Shown here: positions 40,113 through 49,284 of the stretch, one piece after another | How positions within the stretch are numbered: the first letter of the stretch is position 1 | How the letters are laid out: each line of letters begins with the position of its first letter | Assembly (NCBI RefSeq): GCF_026262505.1 | Contig: NC_067206.1 | Location: 34,487,896 to 34,551,895, forward strand | Length of the DNA: 64,000 nucleotides | Source of the DNA: Trichomonas vaginalis G3 | Lineage: Eukaryota; Parabasalia; Trichomonadida; Trichomonadidae | Direction of reading: 5' to 3' | Made by a program: the position numbers and the translations under genes | The notes under the pieces: model-generated | Seen by the model: the letters and a program-made list of their open reading frames with translations, nothing else | Told to the model about the DNA's origin: nothing | Databases searched by the model: none

Positions 40113-41174
40113 CTATCTCTCCCGTTCTGGAAGTTTTGGTGTCATTCTTTCTTCATCATACTCCCAATCTTTTTCTTCTTGTAGTTTTGGAGCCCAAGTA
40201 CCTCCGTGTTTAAGTAGTTCTTCTTTTATTTTGTTCTTCTTGTCATTGTATTCTTTGTTTTGAAGCTTTGCCTCTCCAAATTTAATATTTTTAATTGATT
40301 TCTTCAAACAATATCTTCTAAGCATCATTGCATCACATACGCTTGGCATAAAACGTGGATTTTCTTGGTTCTTTGGGATAACACCGAATTTTCTTCCAAA
40401 TTTTGGTGAAATTAATTCATAATCTTCTCCAATACAATAACTAACAGAAGAAGCAGCTGGAGAGTCCAGATTTTGCTTCCATTCTGACACTCCACATATT
40501 ATTTTGACGTCAGAAGTATTTGGAAGCCGTTTGAAGAAGCATCTTTGGCAAGATTCTAAATTTCCATTACCAACGCAAATTGTTTTTAGATAAATAGGAT
40601 CCACAAATGAAGACAGTAAGTTTCCTTCGAGTCCTGCATGAATCCATGTTGTTATTTTATCAGAACAAGACATAACAGGAGATCTTGATCCACGACCTGG
40701 TTTTCCGCGAACAATGTTCGGTGGAGAAGTAGCTAGTTGGCTTTGATCCCATCCAAATGGTTTTGCTCCTGTTTCAACGAGAACAGCATCAGGTTTAATA
40801 TGAACACAGCAATCTCCACATGGAGGAGTGCTAGTGTAGAAATGGAGCGTGTATTTCGGATCAAGATGACGTTCTTTGAATAAATCATTAAGTTCTGACC
40901 ATATCCATTTTTGAAGGCATCTACGAGCCAAAATTTCGGCATGGCAATCATGCACAAAAATCGGACCAATCGCTTTGTCTTTATCTCTCTGATCGCCAGA
41001 CATAAGTTTTGTGCCTGTTGCGAGTGATATTACTTTAAGATTATTTTCTTCACTGTTATAAAGTAAAAAACCTGCAAGAACGGAGTTATCTATATCTCCT
41101 TTAACTTTGAGTTTATTGTATTGAGCGATAACTGCTTGTTCTACCGTTGAAAACCATTTCTCGTCAAAATCCAT
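40113..41174 (-). CDS. tRNA-specific adenosine deaminase 1 (ADAT1/Tad1 type), 353 aa
   Basis: ATG to stop, 353 residues. The A_deamin domain covers most of the protein. The zinc/proton-shuttle motif CHAE is at 77-80 (His78, Glu80), the first zinc cysteine is in PPCGDC (Cys119), and the second is in MSCSDKI (Cys170). The ADAT1/ADAR signature KPGRGSRSPVMSCSDK precedes it. ADAT1/Tad1 deaminates adenosine 37 of tRNA-Ala to inosine; ADARs share the domain but carry double-stranded RNA-binding domains, which are absent here. The Lys/Glu-rich C-terminus is short. It shares a 127-base divergent promoter with the reticulon-like gene. A TCACT initiator lies at 41184-41188. Confidence 0.93.
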   Translation of the reverse strand: MDFDEKWFSTVEQAVIAQYNKLKVKGDIDNSVLAGFLLYNSEENNLKVISLATGTKLMSGDQRDKDKAIGPIFVHDCHAEILARRCLQKWIWSELNDLFKERHLDPKYTLHFYTSTPPCGDCCVHIKPDAVLVETGAKPFGWDQSQLATSPPNIVRGKPGRGSRSPVMSCSDKITTWIHAGLEGNLLSSFVDPIYLKTICVGNGNLESCQRCFFKRLPNTSDVKIICGVSEWKQNLDSPAASSVSYCIGEDYELISPKFGRKFGVIPKNQENPRFMPSVCDAMMLRRYCLKKSIKNIKFGEAKLQNKEYNDKKNKIKEELLKHGGTWAPKLQEEKDWEYDEERMTPKLPERER

Positions 41175-41183
41175 TGTTATAAA

Positions 41184-41188
41184 AGTGA
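41184..41188 (-). promoter_or_regulatory. initiator element TCACT of the deaminase gene
   Basis: TCACT matches the published T. vaginalis initiator TCA(+1)Py(T/A). The A at 41186 would be the start site, 12 bases before the ATG, the usual short 5' UTR for this organism. Confidence 0.7.
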
Positions 41189-41301
41189 CAGCTGATAATT
41201 GACAGATGGATAGAAGCCTTCAAAATATAAGGATATATATATCCTACCTTTACAAACGTTGATATTGATGTCAGAAAATTCAATACTATTTGTAATTTTT
41301 T

Positions 41302-41964
41302 ATGAGCGAAAATAACCAAGAGCAATCACAAGATTATCAACCAGAAAAACCAGATATGTATACTCCAGAGATCATCAAAAACAGACTTACAAATCTCTTG
41401 ACGCCTTATAAAGAGTATATCGATCAATTTCAATTAGCTTTATACTTAAAAAATATCAAACTTTATCTTATCATTATGGGATCTATATTATCTGTATTCT
41501 TGCTTTATGTAATATTGTATTTTCTTTACATTCCGCCAACAATTTTAGCAATAATTTCAATTCCATTGTTTCAATTAATCTTTGTTTTTGATTTAAACAA
41601 TAAAATCAAAGATTATTTTCTTACAGAAATACCAGAAACTGCTGAAGATGCTCCAGATCGAATTAGACCAATTGCAGAAATTGTTCATTACGCATGGATA
41701 CCTGCTCGCTATGTATATATGTTTTTCGATATCTCTTATCGCGCAATATTCACTCCTAACAAAATTGACACCCTTGAATTTATTGTTTCAATTTTATTGC
41801 TTGGATTTATTAATAGAATATTGAATATTTTTGTTCTCATTACAGTAACATTAGTAGTGTGTCTTGTAATCCCACCAGTTCTTATTCATACTCCAGCCGG
41901 AAAGAAAATTAAAAAGTTTGTATCAGAAAAGAAGAAACCAAAGACTGTTATTCCAACCTATTAA
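41302..41964 (+). CDS. reticulon-like double-hairpin membrane protein, 220 aa
   Basis: ATG to TAA, 220 residues. A polar Gln/Glu-rich N-terminus (1-45) precedes a first long hydrophobic hairpin (about 52-97), a polar loop of about 60 residues, and a second hairpin (about 158-195). The end is a basic tail (KKIKKFVSEKKKPKT). Two unusually long hydrophobic stretches with a polar loop and both ends cytosolic is the reticulon/ARL6IP1 layout that bends tubular ER membrane. The sequence shows no unmistakable reticulon signature, so the name rests on topology. No signal peptide. TTCAATACT lies about 20 bases upstream of the ATG and probably marks the transcription start. Confidence 0.6.
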   Translation: MSENNQEQSQDYQPEKPDMYTPEIIKNRLTNLLTPYKEYIDQFQLALYLKNIKLYLIIMGSILSVFLLYVILYFLYIPPTILAIISIPLFQLIFVFDLNNKIKDYFLTEIPETAEDAPDRIRPIAEIVHYAWIPARYVYMFFDISYRAIFTPNKIDTLEFIVSILLLGFINRILNIFVLITVTLVVCLVIPPVLIHTPAGKKIKKFVSEKKKPKTVIPTY

Positions 41965-42248
41965 TTCTCATAAGAAATTACTTGTTTCTTTATGTTTTAT
42001 ATCAATTATACAAAGCAAAACAAGTAATGATCAAATTGTTAGTATAAATGCAACAGGATGAATCTGGCATTGAAATATCTGCTAGAACCCTGTCTTAATT
42101 GTTCAAAATCAAAATATCAATCTAAAAATTATACTTATTCTTAATGTTTGACAATAAAAATAGATACTATAAAATATATATTTCTTTCTTGTTATAAAAG
42201 TTCCAAAATATTTTTGAATGTCAAAATTTTTATAATTTTTCCATTGAT

Positions 42249-42260
42249 TATCGTTCAAAA
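42249..42260 (+). promoter_or_regulatory. TATCGTTCAAAA promoter element
   Basis: TATCGTTCAAAA ends five bases before the ATG of the Rab-like gene. TATCGT resembles the Myb recognition element (MRE-2r) known from the T. vaginalis ap65-1 promoter, and TTCAAAA supplies the initiator TCA. The same 12-mer occurs at 48420-48431. Confidence 0.6.
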
Positions 42261-42264
42261 AAAA

Positions 42265-42831
42265 ATGGCTCAGGAAATCAAGAATACAGAAATTCAAGTT
42301 GGTTTAATAGGTTCATCCAATGTAGGTAAAACCTGCATTGTCATTAGAATGGTTGACGACAAATTTGAAGAGAATGTAGCTTATACACCACAATTAGCAT
42401 ATCACAAACTAAAAGACCAGAATCTTAATGGACATATGTATGATATAACTTTCATTGATACTGCCGGTACAGAGAGATTCCGTTCATTTAACTGGGTTGG
42501 ACTTAAAAATGCCCAATTATTTCTTTATGTTTATGATGTTACAAACCCTGACTCTCATGCTGATATTGCAACTCTCTTACAAGACGCTGATAATCAATCA
42601 ATTGACCCTAGTATTCCAAAGTTTTTAATTGGAAATAAATTCGATGAAGGTGTTTGCAATGAATTAAAAGATAATAATGCATATGAAGGTAGGTTTGTTA
42701 AGAGTTTCCTCTTTTCTGCTAAAGAAGGCAGTGATCGCGAAAAAATAATTCAAGAAATCCTTCAATATGCTACACAGTCACAGAATACTCATCAGACACA
42801 GCTCACAGCTAAGAAGAGTGGCTGCTGTTAA
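42265..42831 (+). CDS. divergent Rab-like small GTPase, 188 aa
   Basis: The start is the ATG at 42265, where the Ras fold begins. G1 is GSSNVGKT (16-23), G3 is DTAGTERF (65-72), G4 is NKFD (124-127), G5 is SAK (151-153), and the C-terminus KKSGCC is a Rab-type double-cysteine prenylation signal for membrane attachment. Two points are unusual: the switch I region lacks the Rab TIG-(V/I)-(D/E)F signature (it reads AYTPQLAYHKL), and the catalytic glutamine of switch II (Gln61 in Ras, normally DTAGQE) is threonine (Thr69). Loss of that glutamine usually slows GTP hydrolysis, so this Rab may stay GTP-loaded or use another mechanism. A role in vesicle transport is inferred from the family; the compartment is unknown. 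Confidence 0.9.
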   Translation: MAQEIKNTEIQVGLIGSSNVGKTCIVIRMVDDKFEENVAYTPQLAYHKLKDQNLNGHMYDITFIDTAGTERFRSFNWVGLKNAQLFLYVYDVTNPDSHADIATLLQDADNQSIDPSIPKFLIGNKFDEGVCNELKDNNAYEGRFVKSFLFSAKEGSDREKIIQEILQYATQSQNTHQTQLTAKKSGCC

Positions 42832-42972
42832 TATTAGAATTAGTAAGATATCAAAATAATTAATAAAATTTTGTTTTTTCAACTTCTTATTACTTATTTT
42901 TGTAAATGCTGTCAGTTTATGAATACAAACAACTTTAGTCAATAAAGAAAAAAAAACATATAAAAAATAAAT

Positions 42973-44613
42973 TTATAAATGTTGCTTAGTCATCAAATCA
43001 AATGTATCACGAATCGATATAAGATCCTCGAATAAAGTAATGATGCATGGATTGTCAATGTATTGTGGGAAATGTATTAATGTGATAAAGAAAGAGGTAT
43101 TGTAGTAATTTGATGACTTTCCTAGTAATTCTGCAACATCAGAAGCTTGGCATTTTGGTCTTTCTGGGTGAGATTGTTGATCTTTTAATGCAAAGCTGAA
43201 AATTGGCAAAAGATGCCTCACATCGCGACGATAATTAACGATAGTAGAAAATGCTGATACCTGATCTGCAAAAATTTGTTGGCTTGAGAGAAAATAAAAA
43301 TGTCCTGTGTTTCCGTGAAGGAAATCGAAGTCATTCCAGTTGATCTTTTGGAAGAATGTGAGTTTCTTGATCTCTGAGCGACTTTGATAAATTAAATTTG
43401 CGTCAAAAAGATTTTTGGTTCGTACGTCAATATAATCCGGCCATTTATTGGTCTTCATGGTTGCATCATGTTGTTCTGGAAGATGAGCATGGGAAATCAA
43501 GGCAAAATCGCAAAACAAAGCATGCATAACATCTAATCTTATAATTATGCAACGTTTTGTGCATTCCGTAAATTCAGGAAAGGCAATAGCTAATTTGAAG
43601 AGCATTTTGTGAATCTTTGGGTCGGGAGTCATATTAAAATTGATTTTAACATGAGAAAATGCTAAATCGTAAAGTTCTTTCGCTTTTTCAAGGTTCTTTT
43701 GCTTGATGTAATAGTATCCGAGCTGTTGGAATGCAGTACGATTCGAAATGTTGTCTGTCAAAATTTCCAAAATCGGCTCCGATAATTCCTCGACATTTTG
43801 TAATAAATAGCCGTAAGTCTTGAATATATACTTCTTGGCATCTATTGATTCGAATTCCTTGATCTTTGGGGCTAATGAATTCATAATTCCATTTCGGACT
43901 TTTTCTTTGGATGTTTTGTTCAATCTAACGAGTGTGCTAACATATGCACGTATAGCAAGGGCGTGTATAGCATCGTTGTCAAATAGTTCTTTTTGTTTGA
44001 TCAATTTTTCAACATCTTTTATGATTTTCGCAGTATGATCGATTGGAAATATCGCCTTTAATAAAGCGCATTTCATCTCTATCGAAAGACTCTTGAATTG
44101 ATCGAGTAGAGCTTCAATTCTTTTGTGTAAGGCAATTTTTAGTTCTGGTCTGACCAAAGCAAGTTTGGCAGTTGCAGCTAGACATGCTGCATTAATTGGG
44201 CCTGTACCTGTTTCGCCACGAATTCTGACAAATTCCATGCAATGGATTACAATAATTTTATCTTGACGATTTAGTTCTTGAGGAAATCGAGATATCATAT
44301 AGGCGAAGCATTTTATTGCATTGCAACGCTCAGTGATCGTAAATAATGATGGAAATATTGAAATTGAAATTAATTTTTTAATGTAAGCGATTCCATCAGA
44401 ATATTTTAACTCCTTTCGTACATTTTCTGTCATAAAAAGTGAATTTGAGTAGATTGTTGCTGCAATTTTCATTGAATGCCTGAATTGATATTCTCTTTCG
44501 TAGTAATCCAAGTTTCTGGATTCTCTATCTTTCTGTAAGTAGAGATAATTCGAAGCTTGGTCTAAAAGCGCTATTAAATTATTCTTATATCTGTTTACCT
44601 CAAAGTTAGACAT
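42973..44613 (-). CDS. all-helical repeat protein, 546 aa, function unknown
   Basis: ATG to stop, 546 residues. Predominantly alpha-helical throughout with repeated helix pairs (CNAIKCFAYMISRFPQELNR, TAFQQLGYYYIKQKNLEKAK; the latter looks TPR-like). No signal peptide, membrane segment or catalytic motif. The general look (HEAT/TPR-like with a conserved-looking Cys/Trp-poor core) fits a subunit of a large complex, for example transcription or RNA-processing machinery, but I cannot name it. TTCAAAATT directly precedes the ATG as probable initiator. The stop lies 142 bases from the stop of the convergent GTPase gene. Confidence 0.75.
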   Translation of the reverse strand: MSNFEVNRYKNNLIALLDQASNYLYLQKDRESRNLDYYEREYQFRHSMKIAATIYSNSLFMTENVRKELKYSDGIAYIKKLISISIFPSLFTITERCNAIKCFAYMISRFPQELNRQDKIIVIHCMEFVRIRGETGTGPINAACLAATAKLALVRPELKIALHKRIEALLDQFKSLSIEMKCALLKAIFPIDHTAKIIKDVEKLIKQKELFDNDAIHALAIRAYVSTLVRLNKTSKEKVRNGIMNSLAPKIKEFESIDAKKYIFKTYGYLLQNVEELSEPILEILTDNISNRTAFQQLGYYYIKQKNLEKAKELYDLAFSHVKINFNMTPDPKIHKMLFKLAIAFPEFTECTKRCIIIRLDVMHALFCDFALISHAHLPEQHDATMKTNKWPDYIDVRTKNLFDANLIYQSRSEIKKLTFFQKINWNDFDFLHGNTGHFYFLSSQQIFADQVSAFSTIVNYRRDVRHLLPIFSFALKDQQSHPERPKCQASDVAELLGKSSNYYNTSFFITLIHFPQYIDNPCIITLFEDLISIRDTFDLMTKQHL

Positions 44614-45245
44614 AATTTTGAACTCTTTTTATTTTTAAAAGACAAAGCATAACAATTTCATGTTGAAAATATGATTCAAATGAATTGAAAAACGTCAAAA
44701 TATGCTAATTGTCATTTGATTTTACTACGAAATATTAAATTTTTAGATCTAAACAATAAATTATATTATTTTTGACTGAAATGAAGATATATTAAACTTT
44801 TATACTTATTTAAATCAATTTCCTTAGTGTTAATTTTTCCAAAAATATTGGAATTTGCTGATTAAAATGAAAATTTCGTTGAAATTTCATAAATAATTTT
44901 AATTTTGGAATTTTTTTTGGAATTTCCATGTATGGGGTAACAGGTTCATCTAGTATTGGCATTACAAATTTCGCTCAAATGGTCCAAAATCTATCAATGT
45001 GTTAAATAATTGGATAAATTTAACAAGTATTTGGGCATTTTCATAGCAACACAGTTTCTTTCATATAGTGTATATATTTTGACAACCACACATTTCTTCA
45101 AATATACATGTTTTGGGCAATTTTCAATCCGTTTTTATGCAATTTCCATTCTTTGCTTCAAAAACGCAATCTTGAGATATAATTGGCTCTATATAGATCA
45201 AATTCATCTCCAAATTAATTTTGACACTTTTATTTTGCCGCGTTG
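44614..45245. other. divergent intergenic region, AT-rich
   Basis: 632 bases between the helical-repeat gene and the tRNA methyltransferase gene. An open frame at 45010-45246 lacks any ATG and looks like chance. Otherwise nothing recognised. Confidence 0.5.
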
Positions 45246-45968
45246 ATGACTGAAAACGAGGCTAAAATTCCTAATCTTCCAAAGAAAGGCGACTATCGTC
45301 AAAGGGCACATAGTAATCCATTGAGTGATCGCAACATTCCCTATCCATTAAATCCAGACGTAATTGATTGGTCTGAATTATATCCAATATTAAAATCCAA
45401 TCCAGACTCAATTCCAGATCATTATCCAACAATGTTAGATATTGGTTGTGGATATGGTGGAATGACATTTGCTCTTTCAACAGAATTTCCTCAAAACTTG
45501 ATTTTTGCTTTAGAGATCAGATCACAAGTTACAACATACGTTGAAAAGAAGATACAAGCATATCATGCTCAAGGATTGGCTCTAAATATTCAAGTTCAAT
45601 GGGCAAACACTATGCGCACTTTGATGCGTTACTTGAGAGCTCATACTATCGAAAAAATATTCATTCTTTTCCCAGATCCTCATTTCAAAAAGAAAAAGGC
45701 TAAATGGCGGATCATTTCTGAACAATTACTTGATGAATACGCCTATATTATGAAAGGAGGCGCAAGATTCTATCTAGTTACCGATGTACGCCAGTACTTT
45801 GAATACGCAGTTCCAATTCTGGAAGCACATCCTCTTTTCAAGAGAGTTACAGATATCGATTCAGATAAATGCGTCAACCTAGCTAAAACATCTACCGAAG
45901 AATCAAATAAAGTTACGGAAAACGGAGGCCAGAAATTTGCTTGCGTTTTCGAAAGAATTCCATTATAA
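45246..45968 (+). CDS. tRNA (guanine-N7-)-methyltransferase (METTL1/Trm8 type), 240 aa
   Basis: The ATG at 45246 follows an in-frame TTG and gives 240 residues. It matches the catalytic subunit of the m7G46 tRNA methyltransferase along its length: N-terminal YRQRAHSNPLSD and PLNPDVIDWSELYP, the SAM-binding loop MLDIGCGYGG (63-72), the ribose-binding acidic turn ALEIR, the catalytic-site run FPDPHFKKKKAKWRIIS, and a C-terminal STEESNKV that contacts the product side. It makes N7-methylguanosine in the tRNA variable loop, in yeast and human as a heterodimer with the WD40 protein Trm82/WDR4, which is not in this window. A TTCATCTCC about 35 bases upstream is the nearest TCA. The gene is intact. 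Confidence 0.96.
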   Translation: MTENEAKIPNLPKKGDYRQRAHSNPLSDRNIPYPLNPDVIDWSELYPILKSNPDSIPDHYPTMLDIGCGYGGMTFALSTEFPQNLIFALEIRSQVTTYVEKKIQAYHAQGLALNIQVQWANTMRTLMRYLRAHTIEKIFILFPDPHFKKKKAKWRIISEQLLDEYAYIMKGGARFYLVTDVRQYFEYAVPILEAHPLFKRVTDIDSDKCVNLAKTSTEESNKVTENGGQKFACVFERIPL

Positions 45969-46171
45969 TTTTTAATATAAATAAAGTTACGTGTTTTCTT
46001 ATTACAAACTTTACATTTTTGACATAGCTCACTATAATTTTACTTGAAATATATCTCTATTTTTTGATTTTAATAAAAAATTTTCTTATTTTCGTTTTAA
46101 ACATGTAAAAACATTACTTGTTAATAACAAACATTTATTTTATATACATATGATTCTATACCGTAAAGATT

Positions 46172-46894
46172 TCAAAATGGATTAAATTCATCTACTTGTT
46201 TCGCTTTATCAAATGGATTATTGGTTTTTTCATTCATTGACAATTTGTCCTGAGGAGACTCAAGTGATTCATCGATCTTTCCCCAGCTCATAATTATCGA
46301 ATTTCCCCATAAGAAAAGGATTATCGAAAGTACTATGAGTATCCAGTTAAAATTCGCTTGAATCTTGGCTTCTTGATTGTAAAATAAGAAAACATCTGAC
46401 TCTGAGTACTTGACTGTATCAAACGAAATAGAAACACGAACAGCGTGCTCATTTGAAGGTGGTGCTTTGCATTTTCCGAGGCCGTTTTGGATAAGTTCGC
46501 CTTTAACAATAGTATTATGGAATTTGCACCAAAATTCGGTTGGTATGTAAGGAACATCTAAACTGTATGAAATTTGTGTATCGATGAATCCTTGAGAACG
46601 AATAATTGATGGATAAACACTTGTAACAGTTGGAATTGGAATATCACATTTAAGAACTCCATCGCCAACGAGTCCTTTAAGGCATTTGCATTTTCCTGGA
46701 TGTGCGCAGAATCCATTTTTATGACATGTTAAGCTGCATTGATAACAACCATATTTCGAAACAGGATCTCCGAAATTAAAACCAGGTAAACACCTGCAAA
46801 CATGATTTTCATCCATAAACGTATTCATTCCAATACATTCTTTAACAGCTCGATTGATGAATACCGTATTAAGCGTTTGATTTATTGCACTCAT
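46172..46894 (-). CDS. EGF-like/IPT-like single-pass membrane protein with NPF tails, 240 aa
   Basis: ATG to stop, 240 residues. The N-terminal part is Cys-rich with EGF-like spacing (CRCLPGF, CHKNGFCAHPGKCKCLKG). A beta-rich segment with an IPT/TIG flavour follows (PTVTSVYPSIIRSQ to VRVSISF), then one transmembrane helix (about 178-200, NWILIVLSIILFLWGNSII). The cytosolic tail of about 40 residues contains two NPF motifs, one being the last three residues. NPF binds EH-domain proteins and drives clathrin-type endocytosis. The reader should note there is no signal peptide: the frame is closed by TGA eight codons before the ATG. The extracellular-type Cys pattern therefore suggests a lost 5' part or internal membrane targeting. 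The gene is divergent from the kinase gene, 117 bases away. Confidence 0.75.
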   Translation of the reverse strand: MSAINQTLNTVFINRAVKECIGMNTFMDENHVCRCLPGFNFGDPVSKYGCYQCSLTCHKNGFCAHPGKCKCLKGLVGDGVLKCDIPIPTVTSVYPSIIRSQGFIDTQISYSLDVPYIPTEFWCKFHNTIVKGELIQNGLGKCKAPPSNEHAVRVSISFDTVKYSESDVFLFYNQEAKIQANFNWILIVLSIILFLWGNSIIMSWGKIDESLESPQDKLSMNEKTNNPFDKAKQVDEFNPF

Positions 46895-47011
46895 TTCACA
46901 AGAATTTTCACTTTTTCAAGATTTTTTAATCAAAAAGCTTTTATAATCTAAGATATCTAACATACACTATGAGTTGAAATTACTCTCTTAATTATTTAAC
47001 ATTTTTGTTCA

Positions 47012-47980
47012 ATGATTTTTTATTTCATTTTCAACTCTTTATCTTCAGCATCAGTTACTAATTCTGCTGATGGAGATGACGAATTTACAAAGCCATGGAT
47101 GATTCATCAGAACTATTCTATTGATTTTCTTCCCGAAGAAGGATTAAAGTATAATAAAAAGCTTGGATCTGGAAAATTTTCAGAAGTTTTCTCTGGAAAC
47201 TTAGAGAATGGAACAGAAGTTGCAATTAAAAAGTTAAAACCAACAGAGAGATGGAGATTGAATCGCGAAATCAGGATTCTCGCAACATTACAACATATAC
47301 CACAAGTAATCAGATTATACGGCGTGTATGGAGATGATAGCTATCCAATTGTTGTTACAGAACTTGGAAAAACTACAAATCCTAATATCTTAACACTCGA
47401 TCAACTCAAATGGCTATTACGAGAATTATTTGATTGCCTAAATAAAACACATCATCAAAATATATTCCATAGAGACATAAAATGGCAAAACATTTTGGTC
47501 GATTTCCAAACTCAAAAATTAAGAGTTATAGATTGGGGCCTTGCTGACTACATGAATCCTAAGTTCAATTTTAGTTGCAGTGTTGGAACTAAATCATATA
47601 AAGCCCCTGAATTATTAATGGGCTACAAGAAATACGATGAAGCAGTTGATATTTGGGCTAGTGGTTGCATACTAGCTAATCTACTATTTGGATGCTCTGC
47701 ATTCTTCGCAGCTAATGATAATGATGGTGTTTTCAATCGTCAAGTCAAATTCTTCGGATATAATAAAATGACACAAATTAATGAAGTCCTCAATACATCA
47801 AAGTCAATTCCATACTACGGAAAACAGAGTTTCATGGAATACGTTTTACCTCACACAAAACACTTAATTAACAAAGAAACAATTGGATTAGTTACAAAAA
47901 TATTGAACCCAGATCCATTTAAGAGACCTACTGCTGACGAAATCCTTCGAGATGATTTCTTATATCAAAAGAAAAAATAA
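47012..47980 (+). CDS. casein kinase 2 alpha-like protein kinase, 322 aa
   Basis: ATG to TAA, 322 residues. Kinase domain about 45-318: glycine loop LGSGKFSEVF (51-60), VAIKKLK (Lys73), catalytic FHRDIKWQN (HRD 153-155), DWG (174-176) instead of DFG, then SVGTKSYKAPELL and DIWASGCILANLLFG. DWG together with the YKAPELL--YKKYDEAVDIW run is specific to CK2 catalytic subunits, although the CK2 basic substrate cluster is reduced (KKLKPTERWRLNREI). All catalytic residues are present. The first 16 residues (MIFYFIFNSLSSASVT) are hydrophobic and resemble a signal sequence, which is unusual for CK2. Translation could instead start at Met30. The ATG overlaps TTCAATG, an initiator-like arrangement, which supports Met1. 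Confidence 0.88.
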   Translation: MIFYFIFNSLSSASVTNSADGDDEFTKPWMIHQNYSIDFLPEEGLKYNKKLGSGKFSEVFSGNLENGTEVAIKKLKPTERWRLNREIRILATLQHIPQVIRLYGVYGDDSYPIVVTELGKTTNPNILTLDQLKWLLRELFDCLNKTHHQNIFHRDIKWQNILVDFQTQKLRVIDWGLADYMNPKFNFSCSVGTKSYKAPELLMGYKKYDEAVDIWASGCILANLLFGCSAFFAANDNDGVFNRQVKFFGYNKMTQINEVLNTSKSIPYYGKQSFMEYVLPHTKHLINKETIGLVTKILNPDPFKRPTADEILRDDFLYQKKK

Positions 47981-48419
47981 TTATATGATAACAAGCTATA
48001 TTACTTAATTTTTTGCTTTATCACTTGAATGTATCCTAAATGTTAGTATTTATATACTCTAAATTCATTTTTTCAATCAAAATGTATTTCATTTAATAAG
48101 AATCATGAATATAATGCTTCATCATGCTTTTTACACTAAAACTTTGAGAATGAGAAATTGAGAGAGTAAATTCATAGATTGATATTTCATGAACAATTAA
48201 TTTATAATAAATCATACATTGTCTGTTAAATATAATAAATATTTCTGCAAAGTAAAGCTAAAAATCAACACCATGATATTGATTTTAAGATATTTGAGAA
48301 AATTTATCTTTAATTATGATTATTTTCCTTATATTATTGCTGAAAATCGTCATGTTTTACTATTTTATACTTAAATTTACTTTAAATTTAGGTTGATCCT
48401 AAGTATCGCATCTATTATC
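47981..48419. other. AT-rich intergenic stretch
   Basis: 439 bases between two plus-strand genes. No ORF, RNA gene or repeat seen. Confidence 0.5.
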
Positions 48420-48431
48420 TATCGTTCAAAA
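48420..48431 (+). promoter_or_regulatory. TATCGTTCAAAA promoter element
   Basis: Identical to the 12-mer before the Rab-like gene (42249-42260), here four bases before the ATG at 48435. It combines a TATCGT Myb-type site with the TCA initiator. Confidence 0.6.
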
Positions 48432-48434
48432 TTT

Positions 48435-49046
48435 ATGCTTTCAATCCTCTTATCTTTTGCAACTTCGATTGAATCAATGAAGTTCGATTCATATTTCAAA
48501 ACATATCACATATTATCCATTTTTGGTCAGAGTGCTTTTGATATTAACTCTGATTTATTCCGTTCAAAAATATTTATCAATCAATTCCGTGGAAACGAGA
48601 CAAAATACATCCAATTCGAACCACAACATCCAGTTTTTGGTATGTTCCTTCGTATTGAAACACCAGAACCAAATATATTTTCGGTTATTGATAATGATAA
48701 CTCAACATTGTTTGAAATTGACTACAAAGAAGTAGACAGCCACTCACTCCTTATTCGTGGTGCTAAACCAGGCAATTCTACTTTGACAGGAACAATATCT
48801 TATGATACTCCTTCTTTATTAACATTCACATTCGCCAACACAGATAAATCAGTTTTAATGCGTATCACACCAGAGAAAGAGCTTACAAAATTGCAACTTC
48901 TTACTAAATTAACTCCAGCTATTTGCATTTTGTTCTTCTACGGCTTTGGCCGTCAATACAGACGTAGATTCTGGAGCCAGTTCAACAGAATGAATACTGC
49001 TACACTCCAGAGACATATTAACCAAGCTGGAAAAGCAGAAAAATAA
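48435..49046 (+). CDS. small type I membrane protein, 203 aa
   Basis: The start is the ATG at 48435, preceded closely by TTCAAAATTT; the frame extends upstream only through non-ATG codons. 203 residues: a short signal peptide (MLSILLSFATSIES), a lumenal or extracellular beta-rich domain of about 145 residues with three N-glycosylation sequons (NET, NST, NST), then a single short hydrophobic segment (LTPAICILFFYGFG) and a basic cytosolic tail (RQYRRRFW). The fold is not recognised. The size and topology would fit an ER/Golgi accessory protein such as a cargo receptor or translocon-associated subunit, which is only a guess. Confidence 0.7.
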   Translation: MLSILLSFATSIESMKFDSYFKTYHILSIFGQSAFDINSDLFRSKIFINQFRGNETKYIQFEPQHPVFGMFLRIETPEPNIFSVIDNDNSTLFEIDYKEVDSHSLLIRGAKPGNSTLTGTISYDTPSLLTFTFANTDKSVLMRITPEKELTKLQLLTKLTPAICILFFYGFGRQYRRRFWSQFNRMNTATLQRHINQAGKAEK

Positions 49047-49284
49047 TTATATTCTAAAATAATAGAGCTATCTACATTATGTTCTTCCAATAAATCATTA
49101 TATTTATTTTTATTACTATTTTCTTCTTCTCTATATTAAATATTAAAATATAATTTTCTGAATTTGAGTTCTAGACTTCAGATTCTAATTGATTATGATT
49201 TCAGTTATCATATAAAAGATATAAAATTGAAGATAATTAAAATAGAATAAAATTCTACTAATTTTATTCGACTATTGAAGGAAG

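Noticed and set aside
45010-45246. 78-codon open frame before the tRNA methyltransferase
   Set aside because: No ATG in the frame, hydrophobic low-complexity product, and it runs into the start of a well-supported gene.
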